Source: Latescibacteria bacterium UBA6620 (GTDB taxonomy: Bacteria; Latescibacterota; UBA2968). Taken from it: a DNA stretch of 64,000 bases. Below are positions 34,262 to 42,498 of this stretch, piece by piece. Below the pieces are notes generated by a model. It ran no database searches, was not told the DNA's origin, and saw only the letters and a program-made list of their open reading frames with translations. How positions within the stretch are numbered: position 1 is the first letter of the stretch; every line of letters begins with the position of its first letter. The stretch covers positions 124,001 through 188,000 of the forward strand of contig DJHM01000044.1 of the NCBI GenBank assembly GCA_002433075.1, written 5' to 3'. The position numbers and the translations under genes were made by a program.

Positions 34262-36025
34262 ATGCAGACATATACAATCTCGCGCGATGACCGCTATCAC
34301 GAGGCGTGGCCCAGCATCTGCATGGCTGCAAACGGCAATCTCGTATGCTCGTATGCCGAGGCGGACCGCCACGGCGGGGGTGCGCTGCCAAGCGCCATTG
34401 TTCGAATCAGCGAGGATGAAGGCGCCACCTGGTCGGAGGCGATCGCCGTCGAGACGCTGATGGACAGACCCGAAGCGGGCTACATCATGTGTCGTTCGAT
34501 CATCCGGCTGCTCGATGACTCTCTGCTGCTGGCTGTCGATTGGAACAAGACAGAATCGATTCGAGGCGTTTCGGAGCGATGGTACGCGCACCGTGGATTG
34601 CCCTGGAACTGGAACTTCGACCCGATCAGTGGTCCCAATGCGGAAGCCACACTCTACCGGAGCATCGACAACGGACTCACCTGGACCGGTCCCGAGCGAA
34701 CGGGATGCCTGACGACAAGCCTCAACATCCGGCAGATCAGCGATGGGACCCTTTTTCTGTCGGGGACGCACTTCCGCACCGAGGGGCTGAGCGAAGACCA
34801 GGTTTTCTTCCGATCGACAGACAGCGGACGCACGTGGTCCGATCCCATCCCGGCGACCGAACCGATCCCCGCCGTTACCGCGGAAGCCGATCTGGTCGAG
34901 ATGCCCTCGGGGGAACTCGTCACCTACATACGTAGCGACGACAACCCGCCAGGTGTGGGGATGAAGTCAATATCCTACGATCGGGGGTTGACGTGGGAGG
35001 GCCCCTTCGCGGCGGGCTACTGGCCGACGAGCGGTCGAATCAACGCCGGGATCCTGTCGACGGGCGAGGTGATGGTGACGCATCGCGTCGGCGGATTCTA
35101 TCCACAGGCATGGTTCGGATACTTCATCGAGGAGCCTGAGACGGCGCTTGAAAGGATTCCCAACGACTCTGATGCCCGATCGAACCCACCGGCGAAGGTG
35201 TGGGGGATGATCGACAACGATACTAGTCCCCACGCAGACCACGGCTACGGTGACTGGGTGGAACTGCCGAACGGAGACGTGTATGTCGTGAACTATATCG
35301 TCGACAATGCGCCCGAGGATCGGCCGCAGATTCGGGGCTATCGCTTGACGCGAGACGAACTGGTTGCTCGACACGACCGCAAGCTGTTGATCGACTTCAA
35401 CTCGCCTGCTTTCAGACGCGGTAAACTCGCTGGCCAGGCAGGCTGGGTACAACAGCGGCCGGAGTTGTGGGGGACCACCGAATGGCTCGAGGATCCGTCG
35501 GCAGACTATCTGGGCAACTATGTCGTCGTGGATCCGAAGGAGGGGGACGCCGGTTTCACGATCACAGGCTCACGGAACCGGGGTGGGAACGAAGAGGTCG
35601 TTCGGCGGGACATCGGGCCCTACGACCTTCTGCGCGAGGACGTCGAGGTTACACTGACTCACAAGGGAAGGCAGCGCGTGGCGATCGTCCGCTTGGTCGA
35701 CGAGCGATCGAACACGATCGTCGAGTTCCGTAGCGACCATGTGCACGATGACATCTGGGCACGAGACCAGCGAAGCTTCTTCTACCGTTCGGGGATCGAA
35801 GCCGGCGAGACGTGGTGGGAGACCCGGTTTCTGCTGACCAAAAGTCGTGTCGAAGTCTGGACCGCGGCCGCGGGGGAGGAGGCTGACGGCCCGTGGGCAG
35901 TCATTGAGCCGAACGAAAGCTACGAACGCTCGACCACGCTCTGTGCCGCTGTCGTTGCGTTGGGCGACGAGGGCGAATTCTACATCGAAAAGCTGAGCGC
36001 TCGGATGATTGAGAGAGCGAGCTAA
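34262..36025 (+). CDS. Sialidase-like (BNR/Asp-box) beta-propeller protein
   Basis: A 587-residue protein. The N-terminal ~370 residues form a sialidase-fold propeller with four Asp boxes: SEDEGATWS, SIDNGLTWTG, STDSGRTWSD and SYDRGLTWEG. The last ~200 residues look like an additional beta-sandwich domain (DFNSPAFRRGKLAGQAGW onward). There is no signal peptide, so it acts in the cytoplasm or is not a classical secreted sialidase. It could be an exo-sialidase or another glycosidase of the same fold. It follows the AGE epimerase gene and converges with the UxuA-like gene 2 nt away. Confidence 0.85.
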   Translation: MQTYTISRDDRYHEAWPSICMAANGNLVCSYAEADRHGGGALPSAIVRISEDEGATWSEAIAVETLMDRPEAGYIMCRSIIRLLDDSLLLAVDWNKTESIRGVSERWYAHRGLPWNWNFDPISGPNAEATLYRSIDNGLTWTGPERTGCLTTSLNIRQISDGTLFLSGTHFRTEGLSEDQVFFRSTDSGRTWSDPIPATEPIPAVTAEADLVEMPSGELVTYIRSDDNPPGVGMKSISYDRGLTWEGPFAAGYWPTSGRINAGILSTGEVMVTHRVGGFYPQAWFGYFIEEPETALERIPNDSDARSNPPAKVWGMIDNDTSPHADHGYGDWVELPNGDVYVVNYIVDNAPEDRPQIRGYRLTRDELVARHDRKLLIDFNSPAFRRGKLAGQAGWVQQRPELWGTTEWLEDPSADYLGNYVVVDPKEGDAGFTITGSRNRGGNEEVVRRDIGPYDLLREDVEVTLTHKGRQRVAIVRLVDERSNTIVEFRSDHVHDDIWARDQRSFFYRSGIEAGETWWETRFLLTKSRVEVWTAAAGEEADGPWAVIEPNESYERSTTLCAAVVALGDEGEFYIEKLSARMIERAS

Positions 36026-36026
36026 G

Positions 36027-37019
36027 TCAGGCCGCCTGGATCGCCTGCAGCGCGGCATGGATGTAGCCGTAGCCATAGGCGAAGCCGACTTCGCGAGGGG
36101 CGCGCCCCGAAAGGCCGGGCACGTGGTCGGGCATGATCATGTACTCGTAGCCGACGTCCCTATAAACGCGGAGAGCCTCGATCATGTCGATGTCACCCTC
36201 GTCGGGGAAGACTTCGACGAAGTCGTTGAGCCTACCCTTGATATTCCGGAAGTGCACGTTGAAGATCTTCTTTCGCTCCCCGAAGTAGCGGATGACGTCG
36301 AAGATGTCCTCGGCCGGGTTTTCGAGGGCCTCACCCATGCAGCCCTGACAGAAGTTCAACCCGTTGTAGGGGCTGTCGTAGAGGTCGATCAGCTTCTTGA
36401 ACCCCTCGGCCATGCCCAACGGCCGACCGACGCCGCGATACGTCTTGCCGAGACCGATTCCCGGGTCCTGTGGGTGACACGCCAGCTGGACCCTGTACTC
36501 CTCCGCCACGGGCACGACGCGCTCCCAGAGTGCGTCGTCGTCTGCTACGCCGCCCTCATAATCGCCCTTTGACTGGTCGAGTTTCTCGTACTGAAACGTG
36601 GCGACAGTCGCACCGCCGCGACCTGTGGTCGGTTCCGTCCGCATGTGACCCTGAACGCTGATGTTGTAGTTCATCGATCGGATGCCGCCCTGGCCGGCCA
36701 TACGGATGCAGTCGCAGATGCCGTCGAGGGCGCGCTCCCGCTCGTCACTCGGTCCGAGCCAGATCGCACCCGCGTAGTTGTCGTTGGCAGGCTTGTCCAG
36801 GTTCCCGATGAAGGCGGGCCGTCCGCGTAGCGGCAGCCAGAGCATTTCGAGGCGAACGCCGTACTTGCCGTAGTGTTCGTGGAGCTGTTCGATGACCGCC
36901 GGCGACCACTCGGCAAACGGTTTCTCCACGGCGGCCAGACCGTGACCGACTCCGGCCACGCCGAGCTGCGCCAGGACCTGAGGGTCACTGTTCACGTTCG
37001 CTTTCGTTCCCAGGTACAT
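36027..37019 (-). CDS. UxuA-like mannonate dehydratase family protein (copy 2)
   Basis: A 330-residue homologue of the copy at 29 kb. The metal ligands are conserved: His in LACHPQDPG, Cys in LNFCQGCMG, His in FNVHFRN and Asp in MPDHVPG. RYFGERKKIFNVHFRN is nearly identical between the two copies, while the N-terminal third is quite different. AAGGGAG lies six bases before the ATG. It probably dehydrates a sugar acid. The two copies suggest two related substrates. Confidence 0.82.
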   Translation of the reverse strand: MYLGTKANVNSDPQVLAQLGVAGVGHGLAAVEKPFAEWSPAVIEQLHEHYGKYGVRLEMLWLPLRGRPAFIGNLDKPANDNYAGAIWLGPSDERERALDGICDCIRMAGQGGIRSMNYNISVQGHMRTEPTTGRGGATVATFQYEKLDQSKGDYEGGVADDDALWERVVPVAEEYRVQLACHPQDPGIGLGKTYRGVGRPLGMAEGFKKLIDLYDSPYNGLNFCQGCMGEALENPAEDIFDVIRYFGERKKIFNVHFRNIKGRLNDFVEVFPDEGDIDMIEALRVYRDVGYEYMIMPDHVPGLSGRAPREVGFAYGYGYIHAALQAIQAA

Positions 37020-37417
37020 GACGATCTCCCTTGATCAGGTTCCTTCCGACGCGACAGTCGAGGGCAAAGCTTCCTTGTCGAGATCGGCCGTGAGAGCTCT
37101 GTTCTGGAATTACGGCCTACGCGATCCGTGGGTTCCTTCAGGGATCAGTGATTCCCCGCCCGTTTCCTGGCTAATGATGCCGGAGTGAAGTCGACGGTCG
37201 GATAGAGACTGCGCGACACGAAGAAGTCGTCCTCCAGATCTGAAACCGGGCAGCTTGCCGACAAAGTGATGAAAATGACGGAAGGACGAAAGGTATATTC
37301 GATGAAAGCTGTACTGTTGTCGGACGCTGATCTGCCGGTATCATGGCCACCTGAGACGTGCGCGTGAAGATGCAGCATTTACGACGGTATTCTGAACATT
37401 CAGAGATTGGACGGCTT
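37020..37417. other. Divergent intergenic region between UxuA copy 2 and the MBL gene
   Basis: About 400 nt with no convincing gene. Short ORFs here have poor codon composition. It must hold the promoters for the two divergent genes. No clear repeat, hairpin or promoter was picked out. Confidence 0.4.
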
Positions 37418-39277
37418 ATGGCACATTCGGTGTGGGAACGTGTGGAAGAGGATGTTTTCGTACTGAGGGACAGCTGCCTGGTTTATGCGGTCGGGGGTCC
37501 GGGGGGAACGGTGCTCGTGAATGCGGGAACGGGGCTGGCGGCCGAGCACCTGGGAGCCGTGGCCGACAGTAAGAATGTGACTGTGTTGCTGACACACCAC
37601 TTTCGCGATCACACGGACGGGGCGATCCGACTGGCCGGAGCAGGGGCGACCGTGCTGGGGCCCTACTGGGAGAAGGACTATCTGATTGATCCGGAGCAAC
37701 ACTTTCGGGAACGACAGATCTGGAATTCCTACGACAATCGTTGGGACCGATTTTCACCCGTTCGCCCACTGCCCGTGACGGATTGGATGATGGACTACGA
37801 GACGCGGTCGATCGCCGGGCTTGAGTGGGAGGTTGTGCCCACACCGGGGGCATCGCAGGGCGCTGTGTCCTACGTGGTAACGGTGAATGGACGCCGACTG
37901 GCCTTCGTGGGAGAGACGGTCTGTGGAACCGGTCGGACCGGTCGCCTGGCGCCGCTGCAGTATAACTACAACGATTTCACCGGGGCGGTGAACCTGTGGC
38001 GATCGGCCGGCCGGATTCTGGATGCGAAACCGGATCGATTGCTTCCGAGTATGGGGGAAACTGCTGAAGATCCTCCTGAAGCCATTACAGACCTGAAGCG
38101 GAATCTACGACGGCTGGACGAGATCCAGCCAGGGCTTCGTCACGAGCTTTGGGAGCCGGACGCGGACGATATCGAAGAGGTGCTTCCCCATTTGTTTCGG
38201 TCCAAGTATGCGAACGCACAGACGCATTTCGTTGTTTCGGAGTCCGGGAAGGTGCTCTCGATCGACTATGGCTACAACACGTTAGCCTATGCGTCGCCGG
38301 GGAAGCAGCACCTTTCGAATCGGCGACCGTTTCTTCACGGTATACGAGGGTTGAAAAGGCGCTTTGGAGTGGACCGAATCGACACGGTGCTCGTGAGCCA
38401 TTTTCACGACGATCACGTGAATGGGATCCCGATGCTGCAGCGGGTGTTCGGTTCGGAAGTTTGGGCGGGAGAGAATTTTGCGGGTCTGTTGGAGGACCCA
38501 CCGCGGTATGACCGGCCGTGTCTCTGGCACGAACCCGCCCGCGTAGAGCGTCGTCTACCGCTGGCATCGCCCTTCGAGTGGGAGGGGATCCCGATTACAC
38601 TGCATCCCATGTCCGGACATACGCGATTCTCGACTTTGATCTGCATGGAGGTGGACGGGGTCCGAGTTGCTCACACGGGAGACCAGATTTTCTTCCGGGA
38701 GACGGACGCGGCCTATGGTCCCGAAGCGCGGCCGTTTACGAACCACGTCTACAAGAACGGCCTCGACATCGGGTGTTATCGAGAGACCGTGGGCTATCTG
38801 CAATCGTTCAGGCCGGAACTGGTTCTGACGGGCCATACATTGCCCTACCGGCCGGACGATGCATGGTACGGGAAGATCGAAAGCGTCGCCGCGGCGTTCG
38901 ACGACGTGCACCTCGATCTGATGTCGCTGAGCGAAGACGAGGTGCACTTCGGGGCTGAGTCGCAAGGTGGAAAGCTGAAGCCGTATCAGGCCCACGCCCC
39001 CCAGGGGGGTACTGTCCGGTTCGAGGGCTGGATCCTGAATCCGTTTCCAGCGGAGAAGCAGGCGCGTCTTGCTCTCGTCGGTCCGGAAGGGTGGGAGAGC
39101 GAGAATGTGGCGGTCGATCTGGGTCCCCGGGAGCAGGTCGACATTCGAATCGAGATTACGCCACCCGAAGGCACGGTGTGCCGGCGGCAGCCGGTCGGGT
39201 TGGATCTGACGGTGGGGGATCGGCCATTTGGTCAGGTTGCGGAGGCGCTCGTGACGGTAGGGTGTCCACGGTTTTGA
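37418..39277 (+). CDS. Protein with two metallo-beta-lactamase domains
   Basis: A ~619-residue protein with two MBL folds in tandem. The first (residues ~5-240) has LLTHHFRDHTDG in place of HxHxDH, so one zinc-binding His is missing. The second (residues ~260-500) has LVSHFHDDHVNG, GHTRFS and AHTGDQIF, so it looks active. A beta-sandwich domain follows (GGTVRFEGWILNPFPAEK). The chosen ATG has GGA seven bases upstream; in-frame starts at 37358 and 37370 are possible. It is probably a hydrolase for a lactone, ester or phosphodiester with a structural or regulatory first domain. Confidence 0.82.
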   Translation: MAHSVWERVEEDVFVLRDSCLVYAVGGPGGTVLVNAGTGLAAEHLGAVADSKNVTVLLTHHFRDHTDGAIRLAGAGATVLGPYWEKDYLIDPEQHFRERQIWNSYDNRWDRFSPVRPLPVTDWMMDYETRSIAGLEWEVVPTPGASQGAVSYVVTVNGRRLAFVGETVCGTGRTGRLAPLQYNYNDFTGAVNLWRSAGRILDAKPDRLLPSMGETAEDPPEAITDLKRNLRRLDEIQPGLRHELWEPDADDIEEVLPHLFRSKYANAQTHFVVSESGKVLSIDYGYNTLAYASPGKQHLSNRRPFLHGIRGLKRRFGVDRIDTVLVSHFHDDHVNGIPMLQRVFGSEVWAGENFAGLLEDPPRYDRPCLWHEPARVERRLPLASPFEWEGIPITLHPMSGHTRFSTLICMEVDGVRVAHTGDQIFFRETDAAYGPEARPFTNHVYKNGLDIGCYRETVGYLQSFRPELVLTGHTLPYRPDDAWYGKIESVAAAFDDVHLDLMSLSEDEVHFGAESQGGKLKPYQAHAPQGGTVRFEGWILNPFPAEKQARLALVGPEGWESENVAVDLGPREQVDIRIEITPPEGTVCRRQPVGLDLTVGDRPFGQVAEALVTVGCPRF

Positions 39278-39520
39278 GGCGATGGTTCTGCTGGGTTTGG
39301 CGTGACTTCAGGGTCGTTTCCCAAGCTGACCGAAGGAGATCGAATGGCAGAGCGGAGATTCATGCGGAAGACTGAGCGACGTCGACAGGATGCGTGAACG
39401 CGTCGTCGTGGAGCACACCCCAGGCATCGAAGTGGCGGGACCAAGCCGGGTTCTCAGCCAACTCTCTGGCGACTTCGGGTGGGATTCCTTCGACCATATC
39501 CGATTCCGTTTCCACCGGGA

Positions 39521-40957
39521 TCAGCCCGTCTGCCTGAAGGCGTAGAGGCTGGCGTTCCGGAGGTAGAACTTCAGACGGATTCGCTGCCCCTTCAGAGAAT
39601 CGAACGTCACATCCTTCCACATCATTCGTTGTCGGACCGAGTCTCCATCGAAAACCGCGGAGTAGACCCGGGCGAATCCGGGCTGCTCGTACCCCTCTTC
39701 GTCGAGCACGGCGACGGACACCTGGCCGCCTCGCGCGGAAGCGTTGATCTCCAGGTCGCCGCCGGTGCATTCGAAGGGCACAGTCACGAGGCTGCCGCCT
39801 TCCTCACACGCATCGACTGAGACAAACCCGTCGAGGCGCAGCTTGGCCAGGCAGATCGGGCCGCTGCGTCCCGTCGGCCCGTGCTCGATGGCGCTGGGCG
39901 AGTAGTAGAACCAGAGCTCGTCTCCCACGACCAGAGGCGTGTTGGCCATATAGATTTCGCCAGCATCGATGCTGTTGGGTGGTCCGTTGGGCATGAAGAC
40001 GGCCCTGTTCGCTGTCCGATGCCACTGGATGCCGTTCCGGCTGTGGGCGAGCTGGACGTCGATCTTGCCGAAAAAGGTGATTTGTCGCTCTTCAGGAGGC
40101 GTGTGGTAGGCATAGAGCAGCCCGATGTAGAGGTCTTCGTACGTGAAAACCGGCATGCCGTAAAACTCCAGACCAGGTGGATCGTCGTCGTCCGGGACGA
40201 GAATGTCTTCCGGGTCGGTCCAGCTGTTGAAGTCGTCGCTGACGGCGCGTCCAATTCGCCGGGTCTTGTTGCCCAAGTGGACGGAGGGGCGTGCATAGGC
40301 GACGTACTGGCCGTGGCGTTCGTCCCAGCCGAGAAGGGTGTGGGCATCGCTGGACCGTTTCGAGACCGGGTTGCCTTCGTACTTCGTCCAGCAGAGACCG
40401 TCTGGGGAGAATCCGACGGAGAATCCGTCGCCCTCATTGCTGGTCCCGTCCTTTTCGCGGCTCTCGAAGAACAGAGCCTTGTAGCGACGCGCCGGGTCCG
40501 GATCGCGGGGGTCGTGGATGACATTCCCGCTGCTGGCGTTGAGGAGGACAATGTTGTTGTCCGTGGACCCTTCGTATTCGACGAGGCCGAGGTTGGGACG
40601 ATCCCAGAAGATGCCATCGCGGGACGTCGCGTAGCAGTACTTGTATAGGAGGTTGTTCGGGTCGAACCCCAGGTGGGCCCACTTGGAGGTGTCTTTCGAT
40701 CCCATCTGGCGGACACCCATGCCACCGTAGCCGGTGTACCACATACGCAGTAGCCCAGGGTCTTCCGGATCGCGCATAACGTTGCCATAGAGCGTGATCC
40801 GGCCCTCCCAAGGATAGAGCGGGAACATCAGCGGATTGCCGGTGTACTTCGCGGGCTGGTGGAGCGTTCGGGAGAGGCCATCCTCACTGTCGACGATTAG
40901 ATCGTCCAGGAAAAACTGCTTGGTCGTGTCTACGTGAATCGTTTGCGTGTCGGTCAT
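39521..40957 (-). CDS. GH32/GH43-like five-bladed propeller glycosidase
   Basis: A 478-residue protein starting MTDTQTIHVDTTKQFFLDDL. FFLDDLIVD, LLRMWYTGYGG, CYATSRDGIFWDRPN and SVGFSPDGLCWTKYEGN fit the glycosyl hydrolase GH32/GH43-type propeller seen in many uncharacterised proteins of these bacteria. A C-terminal beta-sandwich follows (GGDLEINASARGGQVSVAVL). The frame stops at 39521. One base earlier the other frame continues for ~55 protein-like residues to 39360 (ADGLIPVETESDMVEG), so the true C-terminus may be longer. No signal peptide. The substrate is unknown. Confidence 0.78.
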   Translation of the reverse strand: MTDTQTIHVDTTKQFFLDDLIVDSEDGLSRTLHQPAKYTGNPLMFPLYPWEGRITLYGNVMRDPEDPGLLRMWYTGYGGMGVRQMGSKDTSKWAHLGFDPNNLLYKYCYATSRDGIFWDRPNLGLVEYEGSTDNNIVLLNASSGNVIHDPRDPDPARRYKALFFESREKDGTSNEGDGFSVGFSPDGLCWTKYEGNPVSKRSSDAHTLLGWDERHGQYVAYARPSVHLGNKTRRIGRAVSDDFNSWTDPEDILVPDDDDPPGLEFYGMPVFTYEDLYIGLLYAYHTPPEERQITFFGKIDVQLAHSRNGIQWHRTANRAVFMPNGPPNSIDAGEIYMANTPLVVGDELWFYYSPSAIEHGPTGRSGPICLAKLRLDGFVSVDACEEGGSLVTVPFECTGGDLEINASARGGQVSVAVLDEEGYEQPGFARVYSAVFDGDSVRQRMMWKDVTFDSLKGQRIRLKFYLRNASLYAFRQTG

Positions 40958-41141
40958 GGATGCCCCTGGGGTCTAGTGGTGAACGCGGCAAAATAGGCTG
41001 GCCCATGGTCGAATGCAAGAACGAGGCGGACGATGCGGATGTCGGGTCTTTCTTCGGAGGACTTGCGAATCCGGGAACGCTATATTCTGCAGGTCCAGAC
41101 ACGACCGGTTATTGCTCAGACGACCCACTCGAAAGCGACGC

Positions 41142-42311
41142 ATGAAAAATTCAGCTGATGCGGTGGTCATTGGTGGCGGCATCCTGGGGGTCAGCACGGC
41201 CCACTTCCTCTCCAGGCTCGGTTTCGGATCCGTTATCTTGCTCGAAAAGAGAACGCTCGCCGCCGTCAGTACCGGGCACTCTGCGGCCGCGATCCGCACT
41301 TTTTACTCGAACCCGCTGACCATTCAGCTGGCCCAGCGGGCGATCCAGATCTTTTCGAATGCAGATCAGGAGATCGGAGGAGAGTGCGGCTTCAATCAGG
41401 CAGGCTACATGACGCTGTTGGCTAGGGATGCGCTGGATGCCGGTCGCCAAGTCGTCGAGATGGAGCGGGCTGCCGGGATTCGTGTCGAAGAGCTTTCGCG
41501 AGATGAGATCCGCGATCGACTCCCGATGGTCGACCTCGACAACATCGAATGCGGGGTGCTGGAGCCCGACTCGGGTTACGTCGATCCCGTCATGACTACG
41601 AGAACACTCGCCAGGAGCGCGGAAGCGTGGGGGCTGACGGTATACGAGGGGATCGGGGCGACGGGTATCCGAACGGAGGGCGCACGGGTTTCCGGAGTAG
41701 AGACGGAACAGGGGGCGATTGAGACGCCCGTGGTTGTGAACGCCGCGGGGGGTTGGGGAGGGCGCGTGGGTTCCTGGGTGGGGCTGAAGTACTCACTCCG
41801 CTGGAGTCGCGAGGTTGATATCGTTCTGGAGACGCCGTTCGACACCGACGTGTTCCCGTGGCTTTCCGATCCACAGATCCGGTTTTACGCACGTCAGGCA
41901 GGGCCTCGACAACTGCTCGTAGGTCTTGGATTCCCGAAAGAGATCGAACCGCTGGACATCGACAATTACAGCGAGGAGCTGGATGAGCCCACGCGTGAGC
42001 GGATCGAGGGACTGCTGTTCCAGCGGATTCCGTCGGCGAAGGGGAGTCCGCTCGTTCGCGGCTGGGCGTCCATGTATACGATCACCGACGACTGGCATCC
42101 GCTCGTCGGTCCCGAGCCGGACGTCCCGGGCTACTATGCCTGCGTGGCCGGAAACGGACACTGCTTCAAGCTCGGACCTCCCATCGGTGAATCCCTCGCG
42201 CACTTGATTGCCGGAAAGGAGCCTCCGTCCGATCTGCATCCGCTGAGGCCGACGCGCTTTGTAGAAGGCGAGTACTTCACATCCGTCTGGGGCGGCGGCA
42301 ATAGAGCGTGA
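41142..42311 (+). CDS. FAD-dependent oxidoreductase (sarcosine oxidase/DAO type)
   Basis: A 389-residue DAO-family flavoprotein. AVVIGGGILGVSTAHFLS is the FAD-binding motif, STGHSAAAIRTFYSN follows as in sarcosine oxidase-like proteins, VVNAAGGWGG and WHPLVGPEPDVPGYY are later FAD/active-site blocks. The start at 41142 is chosen because the 43 residues before it in frame do not look like a protein N-terminus. It probably demethylates or oxidises a secondary amine. It stands upstream of the hydantoinase/oxoprolinase genes on the same strand, as in operons degrading methylated or cyclic amides. Confidence 0.85.
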   Translation: MKNSADAVVIGGGILGVSTAHFLSRLGFGSVILLEKRTLAAVSTGHSAAAIRTFYSNPLTIQLAQRAIQIFSNADQEIGGECGFNQAGYMTLLARDALDAGRQVVEMERAAGIRVEELSRDEIRDRLPMVDLDNIECGVLEPDSGYVDPVMTTRTLARSAEAWGLTVYEGIGATGIRTEGARVSGVETEQGAIETPVVVNAAGGWGGRVGSWVGLKYSLRWSREVDIVLETPFDTDVFPWLSDPQIRFYARQAGPRQLLVGLGFPKEIEPLDIDNYSEELDEPTRERIEGLLFQRIPSAKGSPLVRGWASMYTITDDWHPLVGPEPDVPGYYACVAGNGHCFKLGPPIGESLAHLIAGKEPPSDLHPLRPTRFVEGEYFTSVWGGGNRA

Positions 42312-42355
42312 AGATAGGTGGTGACTACTTGCTACCACAGAGGGACGAAAACCTT

Positions 42356-42482
42356 CGCCCCCGTGCAGAGCACAGGGGCGAGCGTAGCGCATTTCTTTAG
42401 CTGGGCCCGGTATTAGAGATACCGTGAGACCGGGCCCCGTAAGGCTTTGCCGGTTGCTCGTCCTCGTGCTCTGCACGAGGAC
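42356..42482 (+). promoter_or_regulatory. Structured 5' leader of the hydantoinase operon
   Basis: Three stable hairpins lie in the 187-nt gap before the hyuB start. Hairpin 1 is 42356-42380 (CGCCCC and GTGC arms, loop AGA). Hairpin 2 is 42403-42437 (9-bp GGGCCCGGT stem, with an alternative inner CGGTAT/ATACCG stem at 42408-42424). Hairpin 3 is 42460-42482, a perfect 10-bp stem GTCCTCGTGC with loop TCT, ending 16 nt before the ATG. GTGCAGAGCAC in hairpin 1 is the reverse complement of GTGCTCTGCAC in hairpin 3, so the two can pair as an alternative. It does not match a riboswitch class recognised here. A palindromic repeat element is an alternative explanation. Confidence 0.5.
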
Positions 42483-42498
42483 GTGAAAGGCGACTTCT

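Noticed and set aside
37145..37378. A 77-codon minus-strand ORF in the gap before the MBL gene
   Set aside because: No ribosome site, no conserved-looking segment, and it runs into the MBL 5' region.
42403..42437. Hairpin 2 of the hyuB leader as a simple terminator
   Set aside because: No T-run follows it, and it is close to a downstream gene on the same strand that would need readthrough.
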